NCBI GenBank assembly: GCA_002320815.1
Contig: DCLA01000128.1
Location: forward strand, 1 to 64,000
Direction of reading: 5' to 3'
Origin: Myxococcales bacterium UBA1660
GTDB lineage: Bacteria; Myxococcota_A; Polyangia; Polyangiales; Houyiibacteriaceae
DNA: 64,000 bases
How positions within the stretch are numbered: position 1 is the stretch's first letter; every line of letters begins with the position of its first letter. This document shows positions 34,004 through 40,661 of the stretch, one piece after another. A program made the translations under genes and the position numbers. Below the pieces are notes generated by a model. The model was not told where the DNA came from and made no database searches. It saw only the letters and a program-made list of their open reading frames with translations.

Positions 34004-34024
34004 CGCGAGCGCGCCCCCCCGTCG

Positions 34025-34059
34025 AGACGCCTCGGGCCCCTTGCGGACCCGGGGCGTCT
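34025..34059 (+). terminator. 12-bp stem terminator after the aminotransferase
   Basis: agacgcctcggg (34025-34036) pairs with cccggggcgtct (34048-34059) with one mismatch. It starts 21 bp after the stop codon. Only tt follows, so there is no real U-tract, as with other hairpins in this high-G+C DNA. Confidence 0.6.
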
Positions 34060-34074
34060 TCGCGAAGGTGGGGC

Positions 34075-34653
34075 ATGCTTTCGCTTCGCACCCTCCCGGC
34101 GCTCTGCGCCGCCCCCCTCCTCCTCGTCGGCTGCTTCCAGGCCCGCATCTACGAAGACGCGCCGCCGCCCGACCGCGACCTCGGCATCTCCTTCGACGCC
34201 GCGCTCCCCGACGGCGGCCGGGACGCTGGGGGCCCCATCGTCAGCGATGGCGGCCCCACCCGCGTCGACGCCGGGACCTCGGTCTGCGACACCGGGGAGC
34301 GCCTCGACCCCTACGACGGCCCCATCTGCGGCGACGACACCCTCGCCTGCCTCGAAGACTGCGAGCGCTCCCCCGACCCCGGCTTCTGCCAGGACGACTG
34401 CTTCATGGCCGACCCGGTCTGCATGCAGTGCATCAACGGGACCATCATCGCCTGCGCCACCAACGCGGGCTGCCAGATGGCGTGGGATGGCTTCGCCTGC
34501 TGCACCGAGCGCCGCTGCCCGGGCCTCACCGGGACCGACCGCTTCGAGTGCGTCGACCAGTGCGAGGGCGAGTTCTCCGGCTTCGCCGAGTGCGTGAACG
34601 AAGAGGCCATCGAGCGCTGCGAGCCCCTGATCTACGAGTGCCTCGGCGGCTGA
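34075..34653 (+). CDS. Cys-rich lipoprotein with Asp/Gly linker
   Basis: 192 aa. Signal peptide MLSLRTLPALCAAPLLLVGC with lipid Cys20. A flexible linker follows (DAALPDGGRDAGGPI ... DAGTSVCDTG), typical of myxobacterial surface lipoproteins. The C-terminal domain has many Cys in CLEDCERS, CQDDCF, CMQCING, CCTERRCPG and ECVDQCEGEF patterns, so it is disulfide-rich. ATG 34075 has an AAGGTGGGG-like site just upstream. A longer in-frame extension overlaps the aminotransferase and is rejected. Role unknown; a structural or adhesive surface protein is plausible. Confidence 0.75.
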   Translation: MLSLRTLPALCAAPLLLVGCFQARIYEDAPPPDRDLGISFDAALPDGGRDAGGPIVSDGGPTRVDAGTSVCDTGERLDPYDGPICGDDTLACLEDCERSPDPGFCQDDCFMADPVCMQCINGTIIACATNAGCQMAWDGFACCTERRCPGLTGTDRFECVDQCEGEFSGFAECVNEEAIERCEPLIYECLGG

Positions 34654-34731
34654 CGTCGGCGGAGGGGTTCGGCGAATGGATTCGGGGGAGTCCCGGCGCG
34701 GTCCCACGTCAGCGCGCGCCGCGGGGAGCCG

Positions 34732-34944
34732 TCAGCGGCTCCCCCACCACCCGGCGAACTCCTCCCAGTCGATCACCCCGTTCTCGTTCGCGTCGAGGAC
34801 CTTCAGCCCCATCAGCACGTCCTCCTCGGTGAACCCGGGATCGAGGGACTCGACCAGCGCCCGGAACTCGTTGCGGTCGATCACCCCGTTGCCGTCCGTG
34901 TCGTAGCGGTCGAAGACCGCGCGCAGCTCGTCGCCATCCGTCAT
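34732..34944 (-). CDS. Small two-EF-hand calcium-binding protein
   Basis: 70 aa with two canonical EF-hand loops: Asp15-Glu26 (DTDGNGVIDRNE) and Asp51-Glu62 (DANENGVIDWEE). All expected oxygen ligands and the central Gly-x-Ile are present. It is a bare calmodulin-like pair without signal peptide, so it is cytoplasmic as annotated. It lies 28 bp downstream of the Cys-rich lipoprotein gene on the same strand and is probably co-transcribed. Calcium sensing or buffering is inferred from the motif. The long upstream open frame is not coding. Confidence 0.85.
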   Translation of the reverse strand: MTDGDELRAVFDRYDTDGNGVIDRNEFRALVESLDPGFTEEDVLMGLKVLDANENGVIDWEEFAGWWGSR

Positions 34945-34972
34945 GGACGAGGGATCTACCACGCCGCCCGCC

Positions 34973-35527
34973 TCAGCCGCCCTCGGCGTCCCCCAAGCAG
35001 CCGATGAACTCGAGCTGCTCCGCGTTGCAGGCCCCATCGCACGAGTCGGGGTTCTCGTAGGGGATCTCCGCCAAGCACCGCCCCGAGGCCTCGAACGACA
35101 CCCGGCAGGGCTCGTACATCGGCTCGGTGAAGATCTCGCGGCAGAAGCTGTAGTCGCCTTCGTACGCCCGGTCGAGACAGCCCTCGTCGACCTCGAAGTA
35201 GAGCTCGGCGCACGGGTCCGTGTCGGGGAGCCCACACGCGAGGAGCGCCTCGGTCTCCGCGGTGCACTCGTGGCAAGCATCGGTCGCCGGCGTCTCCCCG
35301 ACGAGGCACGCATCGTGCGCCCGGAGCTCGGCCTCGCACCCCGCGGCGAGCACCTCCGCGTGCCCTTCTTCGCACCCATCGAGCGAGCCATAGCGGTCCG
35401 CGATGCACCCGCGGTCCGCCGCGAAGAGCCGCTCGCACTCGGACTCCTCCCCCGCGTCACCGCAAGACGCGGCGGAGGCGACCGAGAGGACCAGTGTCAG
35501 GTGCACGAGGGGGGACGAGAAGCGCAT
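34973..35527 (-). CDS. Cys-rich lipoprotein
   Basis: 184 aa. Signal peptide MRFSSPLVHLTLVLSVASAASC; the lipobox (AASC) is less canonical than in neighbouring lipoproteins. The mature part is acidic with at least 14 Cys in spaced pairs (CERLFAADRGC, GCEEGHAEVLAAGC, ACHECTAE), repeating a roughly 35-residue pattern. It resembles the lipoprotein at 34075 in style, not in sequence. Probably exported and disulfide-bonded. It forms a short operon with the EF-hand gene. Function unknown. Confidence 0.7.
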   Translation of the reverse strand: MRFSSPLVHLTLVLSVASAASCGDAGEESECERLFAADRGCIADRYGSLDGCEEGHAEVLAAGCEAELRAHDACLVGETPATDACHECTAETEALLACGLPDTDPCAELYFEVDEGCLDRAYEGDYSFCREIFTEPMYEPCRVSFEASGRCLAEIPYENPDSCDGACNAEQLEFIGCLGDAEGG

Positions 35528-35592
35528 GAGCGCGACGGTGCCACGGTTCGGCCGCCGGTCGAAAGCCTGCGCGCGGCGACTTCGCCTCGCGC

Positions 35593-35670
35593 CTGCGTGC
35601 TGTGACCGCGCATCGCGCCTGCGGACTGCGACCGCGCATCGCGCCTGCGGACTGCGACCTCGGATCGCGC
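35593..35670. repeat. Tandem repeat block A (three 26-bp units)
   Basis: Units at 35593-35618, 35619-35644 and 35645-35670 share ctgcg(g)actgcgac followed by (cg)cgatcgcgc variants. The junction 16-mer gcgcctgcggactgcg is exact at 35615 and 35641 and recurs alone at 37020-37035. The block lies just past the 3' end of the four-helix-bundle gene. Units are contiguous, without spacers. Confidence 0.75.
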
Positions 35671-35682
35671 CGCTGCGACTGC

Positions 35683-35710
35683 GGGCGGCGCGCGCTGCCG
35701 CGCGCCGCCC
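35683..35710 (-). terminator. Perfect 12-bp hairpin after the four-helix-bundle gene
   Basis: gggcggcgcgcg (35683-35694) and cgcgcgccgccc (35699-35710) flank ctgc. It begins 7 nt beyond the TGA of the minus-strand gene. It is the strongest stem in the window. It may terminate transcription or belong to a structured RNA with the repeats. Confidence 0.6.
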
Positions 35711-35716
35711 TGCGCT

Positions 35717-36046
35717 TCATGCCCGCAGCAGCAGGAAGAGCATCCGGCACACGTAGTCGACCCGATCCGCGAGGGCCTCGACCTCGTCTCCGCCGAGCAC
35801 CCCGGTGACCACCGCCAGCTCCATGCACGCCGCCGACTCCCGGGCCGACCCCAACGCCAAGCGCAGGTGATTCGCCTGCCGCGCCCCGCGCGGAAACGCG
35901 AGCCCCTCGGCGATGTTCAGGACCACCGACCGTGAAGCCCGATGAAGCTGCTGCGCGAGCTCACCGTCTCCCGCCGCCTTCAACGCGGCCACCACCGTCT
36001 GAACCTCCCGCACCATCTGAACCGAAACCGTTTGAACGCGCATCAT
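35717..36046 (-). CDS. Four-helix-bundle protein (S23/Avd-like family)
   Basis: 109 aa. LAQQLHRASRSVVLNIAEGLAF, RGARQANHLRLALGSARESA and a final hydrophobic helix (DYVCRMLFLLLRA) are the hallmarks of the four-helix-bundle family TIGR02436. That family includes 23S rRNA intervening-sequence proteins and the Avd accessory protein of diversity-generating retroelements. Start ATG 36046 is fixed by GGAGG at 36055-36059, eight nt upstream; the longer open frame is rejected. Members bind nucleic acid or partner proteins. No reverse transcriptase or rRNA gene is visible here. The gene lies between two different tandem-repeat blocks. Confidence 0.85.
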   Translation of the reverse strand: MMRVQTVSVQMVREVQTVVAALKAAGDGELAQQLHRASRSVVLNIAEGLAFPRGARQANHLRLALGSARESAACMELAVVTGVLGGDEVEALADRVDYVCRMLFLLLRA

Positions 36047-36280
36047 CGTGAAGACCTCCAGGTCCCACCGAGCACGACGGCCCTGCGCCGCCGTCCTGGC
36101 GCAGCCCCCCAGCCCTCGCGCGCAGGCCGGGTCCAGGCCGAAGCCGCCGCAGGCGGTGCGAGCCGCAGGCGAAGCGGCCCGCGGCCGAGCACGAGGGCAC
36201 CCTCGCCTCACCAGGACGAGCCCCGCCCCACGGTCCAGGTCCAACCGTCCCCAGAGAAGTCAAAGCGCCCAGGGCCAGGC
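36047..36280 (-). other. 234-nt structured leader upstream of the four-helix-bundle gene
   Basis: No gene is supported although the frame is open. Read on the minus strand, it holds several GC-rich inverted repeats, for example gacggc...gccgtc (about 36075-36095) and ccgcc/ggcgg near 36145. Together with the repeat block upstream, it could be a structured RNA; this is inference. Confidence 0.4.
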
Positions 36281-36394
36281 GCAACACGCAGGCGCACGCG
36301 CAACACGCAGGCGCACGCGCAACACGCACGCGCACGCGCAACGCGCAGGCGCCTGCGCAACACGCAGGCGCACGCGCAACTCGCAGGCGCCTCG
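36281..36394. repeat. Tandem repeat block B (six 19-bp units)
   Basis: Six contiguous 19-bp units (consensus gcaacacgcaggcgcacgc) start at 36281, 36300, 36319, 36338, 36357 and 36376. Units 1, 2 and 5 are identical; the others differ at one to four positions. The block ends one base before the stop codon of the lipoprotein gene at 36396. There are no spacers, so it is not a CRISPR array. Confidence 0.9.
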
Positions 36395-36395
36395 C

Positions 36396-36968
36396 TCAGA
36401 ACGCCATCGTGATCGTGTCCCCCGTCTCCATCTCCGCCACCGCGACCCCCTGCACCGTCGCCGGGTCCACCTCGTCCGGGTTCGAGCTCAGCGTGACCGT
36501 GCCGGCATCCGAGCACGTCCAGTCCGCTTCACAGCGAGCCTCGTAGTCGTCGAGGTCCGAGTACTCGGAGCGGCAAAGCCGGGCGACGCCGACGGCGGGC
36601 CCATCCATCCGAAGCTCGAGCTGGTAGTCGAACCCGCTCGCGATGCTGGAGCTCCGATAGGCCAGCACGTAGTGCCCCGCCGCGGCCTGCAGCACCGGCG
36701 TGCCGTTGCGTTCCGCGCTGGCGCAGACGTCCCCGCCGGCCGACGTCGTCGGCTGGGATCCGGTGCAGCTCGGCTCCGCGACGGCGAGCGAGGAATCGAT
36801 CGCCACGCTCATACCCACCATGCACCGCGCCGCGAGCGGGTCGCCATCCGCACAGTCGACGAAGGCGCCCGGGTCGGGCTCGCGACACTCCTCCGAGTCC
36901 CCACAGCCGAGCCCCATCGCGAGGGCAGCCATCAAAACGCCTAGTCCAAGTCGATCCCTCGAGCTCAT
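36396..36968 (-). CDS. Lipoprotein
   Basis: 190 aa. Signal peptide with lipobox MGLGC (Cys22). The mature part has about eight Cys and a beta-rich C-terminal half (GHYVLAYRSSSIASGFDYQL, VTLSSNPDEV), possibly a small beta-sandwich with disulfides. No family assignment. TAGCGT at 36975-36980, six nt before the ATG, and no Shine-Dalgarno site suggest a leaderless transcript. The stop abuts tandem-repeat block B, so the 3' untranslated region would contain the repeat RNA. Confidence 0.7.
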   Translation of the reverse strand: MSSRDRLGLGVLMAALAMGLGCGDSEECREPDPGAFVDCADGDPLAARCMVGMSVAIDSSLAVAEPSCTGSQPTTSAGGDVCASAERNGTPVLQAAAGHYVLAYRSSSIASGFDYQLELRMDGPAVGVARLCRSEYSDLDDYEARCEADWTCSDAGTVTLSSNPDEVDPATVQGVAVAEMETGDTITMAF

Positions 36969-36974
36969 GGCGAG

Positions 36975-36980
36975 ACGCTA
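36975..36980 (-). promoter_or_regulatory. -10-like TAGCGT, 6 nt before the lipoprotein start at 36968
   Basis: Predicted leaderless promoter element on the minus strand. Confidence 0.45.
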
Positions 36981-37047
36981 TCAGCGAACACGGCACGCGG
37001 CCCGAGGCCCCCTGCGCGGGCGCCTGCGGACTGCGCGCGCACTCCGC

Positions 37048-37053
37048 TATGCT
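37048..37053 (+). promoter_or_regulatory. -10-like TATGCT, 7 nt before SDR ATG 37061
   Basis: The hexamer overlaps the upstream candidate ATG 37049, so it decides the start in favour of 37061. Confidence 0.5.
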
Positions 37054-37060
37054 CGCGCCC

Positions 37061-37831
37061 ATGTCCCGCCTCGTCTGGGTTACCGGCGCCTCCTCCGGCA
37101 TCGGCGCCGCCGTCGCCGCCGCCTACGCCGACACCGGTGCCACGGTCCTCGCCTCCGCCCGCCGCGACGCCCCGCTCCGCGCCCTGGCCGCGGCTCACCC
37201 TTCGGTCGTGCCTCTCCCCCTCGACGTCACCGACCAGGCCGCCGTCGACGTAGCCGTCGCGGACGTCCTGAAGCGCTACGGCGGCGTCGACGTGCTGGTG
37301 CTCAACGCCGGCCTCGGTCAGCGCGCCAAGGCGGTGTACACCGATCTCGCCGTCGACCGCCAGCTCATGGAGGTCAACTACTTCGCCCCCGTGGCCATGA
37401 CCAAGAAGCTCCTGCCCTCCATGCTCGCGCGCGGGCGCGGCCACGTGGTCGTGGTGAGCAGCGTGGTCGGCAAATTCGGCTCCCCGGGGCGCACCGCGTA
37501 CTCCGCGAGCAAGCACGCCCTCCACGGCTTCTACGACGGTCTCCGGGCCGAGGTGTACCCCGACGGCCTCCGGGTCACCCTCGTGTGCCCCGGCTACGTG
37601 CGCACCGAGTTCTCGCTCACCGCGCTCCACGGCGACGGCTCGGCCCATGGCGTCATGGACCCCGGGCAGGAGAAGGGGCTCGCACCGGAGGAGGTCGCCC
37701 AGGCGATCCTCCGCGGGGTCCGCGAGGAACGGAACGAGGTGCTCGTGGGCGGCGTCGAGCTCGCCGCCGTCCACGCCAAGCGCTTCGTGCCCGGGCTCTT
37801 CGAGCGCCTCCTGCGCGGCCGCGGGACCTGA
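37061..37831 (+). CDS. Short-chain dehydrogenase/reductase
   Basis: 256 aa. Rossmann cofactor motif TGASSGIG near the N-terminus, NAGLG, catalytic Ser in VVVVSSVVGKFG and the YSASK pair. This is the classical SDR layout, with NAD(P)H-dependent oxidation or reduction of an alcohol or ketone. The C-terminus is mildly basic and hydrophobic (KRFVPGLFERLLRGRG), as in lipid-acting DHRS7-like SDRs; the substrate is unknown. I chose ATG 37061. The upstream in-frame ATG 37049 lies inside a TATGCT hexamer (37048-37053) that probably is the promoter -10 element. Confidence 0.88.
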   Translation: MSRLVWVTGASSGIGAAVAAAYADTGATVLASARRDAPLRALAAAHPSVVPLPLDVTDQAAVDVAVADVLKRYGGVDVLVLNAGLGQRAKAVYTDLAVDRQLMEVNYFAPVAMTKKLLPSMLARGRGHVVVVSSVVGKFGSPGRTAYSASKHALHGFYDGLRAEVYPDGLRVTLVCPGYVRTEFSLTALHGDGSAHGVMDPGQEKGLAPEEVAQAILRGVREERNEVLVGGVELAAVHAKRFVPGLFERLLRGRGT

Positions 37832-37837
37832 GCGCCG

Positions 37838-38098
37838 TCAGCCGCCGGCGACGAGCCGGTTCACCACGTCGACGTAGGCCTGCTTGGCCACGTCGCCCGC
37901 CATGCCCCGGCGCGACGCCCAGGCGTCGTGCTTCTTGCGGCCCTTGATGTCCAACATGCCCGGGCGCTTGCCCTGCACGTCGCCGGCGGTGGCCTGCTTG
38001 TAGAGCCCGTAGAGCTCGAGCAGCTCGCCGTCCGCGGGACGCTTGGGGAGCTTCTGGACCCGGTCCTGGGCCGCCTGGAAGTCGTCGTCGAGAGCCAT
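37838..38098 (-). CDS. Acyl-CoA-binding protein (ACBP)
   Basis: 86 aa, the standard length. DDFQAAQDRVQKLPKRPADG, LELYGLYKQATAGDVQGKRP and KHDAWASRRGMAGDVAKQAY match the four-helix ACBP signature. It includes the YGLYKQAT-GD ligand loop and the later Lys and Trp. ACBPs hold long-chain acyl-CoA esters in the cytosol; they are universal in eukaryotes and scattered in bacteria, including myxobacteria. A TAGGGT hexamer at 38105-38110 lies six nt before the start. The gene is convergent with the SDR, with 6 bp between. Confidence 0.93.
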   Translation of the reverse strand: MALDDDFQAAQDRVQKLPKRPADGELLELYGLYKQATAGDVQGKRPGMLDIKGRKKHDAWASRRGMAGDVAKQAYVDVVNRLVAGG

Positions 38099-38104
38099 GG
38101 GCGC

Positions 38105-38110
38105 ACCCTA
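38105..38110 (-). promoter_or_regulatory. -10-like TAGGGT, 6 nt before the ACBP start
   Basis: Minus-strand hexamer; no Shine-Dalgarno site before ATG 38098. Confidence 0.45.
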
Positions 38111-38168
38111 CGCGTCACCGGGGATCTCCGCGAGCGCGAAGATCCCCGGTGAACGGCTGGGTTGCGGT

Positions 38169-39686
38169 TCAGCGCCGACGACGGCGGCCCAGGGCCACCA
38201 GCGCCATCAGCACGAGCGCGGCGGAGGAGGTGCCGCTGCGACCACCGGCGCGACAGCCGCAGCCGTCGTCGCCCTCGCCGTCGTCGCCGCCCGTCGAGGC
38301 GTCGCCGCCGCCGGTGGACGAGCCACCGTCACCGGTCATCGAGACGCCGCCATCGGTGTCCGAGCCGGGGCCGCCGTCGACGCCGGGCATGCCGCCCATG
38401 TCGGGGACCGCGGTGCAGTCACCGTCGCAGCGCTCGTCGGCGCCGACGTCGAAGCCGGCGCCCTGGGGGCGGGCGTCGCCCTCGAAGTCCACGGCCGGGG
38501 CCTCGTCGGCGGTGCCGATGTCGAGGGCCGGGCTGGACGCGGAGAGATGGTAGTCGCCCATCGCGGCGTCGACGAAGACGTCGTCGATGGTCGCCACCAC
38601 CGAGTTCGCCCCGTAGCCGAGGGCCTGCCACTCGGCTAGGTCCATGACGTTGGAGCCACCGTCGGTGGTGAAGCGCGCCATCACCACGTTGTAGTCGGCC
38701 TCGAAGCCTTCCCGCGCGGTGTCGGCGATGTCGATCACGCCCCGGAACCGGTGGCGGGTCATCAGCACGTTGTTGAAGACGCGGTTGTTGGTCGAGTCGT
38801 GCTGGATGTTCACCGCCCAGCGCGCGTCGTCGGCCTGCAGGATGGTGTTGTTGATCACCAGGTTGCCGCTGGAGCCGCCGCCGCCGTTGACGCGGTAGAG
38901 GCTGATGCCCGAGGCGTGGTTCTCGTAGAGGAGGTTGTTGCGGATGATCGAGTCCTGGACGCCGTCGCAGTTGATCCCCGAGCCGCCGCGGAAGCCGTTG
39001 TTGTAGATGACGTTGTTCTCGACGAGGGCGCCGGTGATGATGCCGTCGCCGCCGCCCACGTCGGCGTCGCCGTTCATGTGCAGGCCGTTGCCGTTGTTCG
39101 AGTGCATCACGTTGTTGCGCACGATGGGCCGGTCACCGCTGTTGGAGACGTAGATGCCGTGCTCGTCCTCCGACCCGGCGCAGGTGTTGCCCTCGATGAG
39201 CATGTCGTCGCAGAAGCCGGTGAGGATGCCCCACTTGCCGTTGTCCTCCACGACGTTGTTGCGGAAGACCACGTGCTCGCAGTTCACGGCGCGCAGACCG
39301 GTCCGGGTCAGGCCGCGGACCTCGAAGCCCTCGACGACGATGAAGCTGGCGCCCTCGAGGTTGAAGCCGTCGGGGGTACGGTTGTTGTCCTGGTCGACGA
39401 TGGTGCCGGGCTCGGCGCGGAAGGTGATGGGCGCCTCGGCGGTGCCGCTGGTCCGGATGTCCATCCCCCGGTAGTTGCCGGGATGGACGACGACGGTGTC
39501 GCCGGGACCGACGGTGCTGGCGGCCTGCTGGAGGGTGGCCCAGGGCGCGGCCTCGGTGCCGGCGGCGCCGTCGTCGCCGTCGGTGGCCACGTGGTAGGTG
39601 GTTTGAGCGAACGCCGACGCCGGAGCGAGGGCGAGGAGCACGCCGAGCAGGCGGCCCCAAGGGGAGGAAAGGGGGGAGGAGTACAT
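38169..39686 (-). CDS. Secreted right-handed beta-helix protein with MYXO-CTERM-like anchor
   Basis: 505 aa. Sec signal peptide (GRLLGVLLALAPASAFAQ). A DUF1565-like opening follows (YHVATDGDDGAAGTEAAPWA, TLQQAASTVGPGDTVVVHPG), then many beta-helix coils with N-N-V asparagine ladders (VFRNNVVEDN, IVRNNVMHSN, ALVENNVIYNN, IIRNNLLYEN). After an Asp/Gly/Thr linker, the C-terminus reads GCGCRAGG, a hydrophobic stretch and RRRRR. That matches MYXO-CTERM sorting signals, so cell-surface anchoring is expected. Beta-helices of this type bind or cleave polysaccharides; no lyase residues could be assigned. TAGGGT at 39694-39699 supports ATG 39686 over the longer 39722 start. Confidence 0.85.
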   Translation of the reverse strand: MYSSPLSSPWGRLLGVLLALAPASAFAQTTYHVATDGDDGAAGTEAAPWATLQQAASTVGPGDTVVVHPGNYRGMDIRTSGTAEAPITFRAEPGTIVDQDNNRTPDGFNLEGASFIVVEGFEVRGLTRTGLRAVNCEHVVFRNNVVEDNGKWGILTGFCDDMLIEGNTCAGSEDEHGIYVSNSGDRPIVRNNVMHSNNGNGLHMNGDADVGGGDGIITGALVENNVIYNNGFRGGSGINCDGVQDSIIRNNLLYENHASGISLYRVNGGGGSSGNLVINNTILQADDARWAVNIQHDSTNNRVFNNVLMTRHRFRGVIDIADTAREGFEADYNVVMARFTTDGGSNVMDLAEWQALGYGANSVVATIDDVFVDAAMGDYHLSASSPALDIGTADEAPAVDFEGDARPQGAGFDVGADERCDGDCTAVPDMGGMPGVDGGPGSDTDGGVSMTGDGGSSTGGGDASTGGDDGEGDDGCGCRAGGRSGTSSAALVLMALVALGRRRRR

Positions 39687-39693
39687 CGAGGGG

Positions 39694-39699
39694 ACCCTA
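39694..39699 (-). promoter_or_regulatory. -10-like TAGGGT, 7 nt before the beta-helix start at 39686
   Basis: Supports ATG 39686, directly before the signal peptide, over the longer 39722 start. Confidence 0.5.
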
Positions 39700-39723
39700 C
39701 GGGAGGGCGTCCACGCTGGCACT

Positions 39724-39773
39724 CCCGTTCTCGTTGCACCGCAACAAGTGAAAGCGACTCGCCCTCGAACGGG
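39724..39773. promoter_or_regulatory. Inverted repeats in a divergent promoter region
   Basis: cccgttc (39724-39730) is repeated inverted as gaacggg (39767-39773). Inside it, gttgc (39733-39737) pairs with gcaac (39741-39745) around acc. The region separates the beta-helix gene (minus) from the gene at 39823 (plus). It may be a regulator site; no regulator is known. Confidence 0.3.
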
Positions 39774-39822
39774 TGAGCGCCATCACCATTGACGCCACGC
39801 CGGGGGGCCGAACAATCGCGCC

Positions 39823-40626
39823 ATGCCGCTGAACGATTGGTTCACCGGGCGTTACGCCATCGCGCGGCAAGAGCTGATGGCGCGCCTCACCGAAGCCCCC
39901 GATCCGCTCTTCATCCGCATGGGGCCGGAGCTGGTCTACTGGCACCACGGCCGGCGTCGGTCGACGGTGCTCATGACCGACGCCTACGATCGCGCGAAGT
40001 CGGTCAACCACGTGCCCGCCGCGATCCACCTGGCCCTACGCGGCCGCATCGGGGTCGCGCTCACCCAGGGCGAGGTGGCGCTCCTCCGCGACCTCGACGC
40101 CGACGTGGTCGCCGCCAAGCGCCACCTGCGGGGGCCGGAGAACGCGATGCTCAACGCCTGCCACGACTTCCTCGAGCGCGCGCTGAAAGAGGAGACCGTC
40201 GGTGCCGAGGCCATGGCCACCCTCGCGGAGACCACCCTGGTCCCCATGCACGAGGTCATCCGCCTGGGCACCCGGGTCTACCTCGAGGCCCTCCACGAGG
40301 CGGTCCAGGGCTGGAGCCGCGACTGGGACGAGGCCACCTGGGGCCGGCTCCTGGTGGTGGTCTGCGCCGGCCACGCGCCGCGCTACAAGGAGTCCACCCG
40401 CACCTACTTCTGCCGGCTCCTCGGCGAGACCCACGGCCTGGGCGCCAAGGGCGAGGAGCGCGTGGTCTACGCCGAGGGCGCGGAGACCGAAGAAGAAGCG
40501 CTCCGGCTCGGCGCCGAGCACCTGCTCAACCGCGAGCTCGGGCGCTTCTTCATGAAGAGCTCGGTGGCGCTCCAGGAAGATGTCCTGGGCGACGCCACCG
40601 AGGCCATCCTCGACGACCTGCTCTGA
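39823..40626 (+). CDS. Hypothetical protein
   Basis: 267 aa, soluble and largely helical. Notable segments: LVYWHHGRRRSTVLMTDAYD, LHEAVQGWSRDWDEATWGRL and RTYFCRLLGETHGLG. No signal peptide, membrane helix or family signature that I recognise. The start is ATG 39823, about 50 bp after the inverted repeats. It ends at a near-perfect terminator hairpin shared with the convergent NYN gene. Composition matches neighbours, so it is likely a native gene of unknown role. Confidence 0.7.
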   Translation: MPLNDWFTGRYAIARQELMARLTEAPDPLFIRMGPELVYWHHGRRRSTVLMTDAYDRAKSVNHVPAAIHLALRGRIGVALTQGEVALLRDLDADVVAAKRHLRGPENAMLNACHDFLERALKEETVGAEAMATLAETTLVPMHEVIRLGTRVYLEALHEAVQGWSRDWDEATWGRLLVVVCAGHAPRYKESTRTYFCRLLGETHGLGAKGEERVVYAEGAETEEEALRLGAEHLLNRELGRFFMKSSVALQEDVLGDATEAILDDLL

Positions 40627-40631
40627 GCGCG

Positions 40632-40652
40632 CCCGGGCCGAACCGGCCCGGG
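40632..40652. terminator. Bidirectional terminator hairpin
   Basis: cccgggccg (40632-40640) and cggcccggg (40644-40652) form a perfect 9-bp stem with a 3-nt loop. It lies between the convergent stops at 40626 and 40662. Confidence 0.7.
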
Positions 40653-40661
40653 GAGCACCGC

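Noticed and set aside
34649..34713. 8-bp inverted repeat (gctgacgt / acgtcagc) as a terminator
   Set aside because: The arms are separated by about 50 nt, too far for a typical terminator hairpin; left as a curiosity.
35717..36046. 23S rRNA intervening sequence carrying an S23-type gene
   Set aside because: No rRNA sequence flanks the gene; it lies between protein-coding genes and repeats.
36281..36394. CRISPR-like array
   Set aside because: The 19-bp units are directly contiguous with no spacers and no cas genes are near; it is a simple tandem repeat.
35593..36394. Diversity-generating retroelement, suggested by the Avd-like gene and repeats
   Set aside because: No reverse transcriptase and no template/variable repeat pair with adenine-specific differences can be seen.
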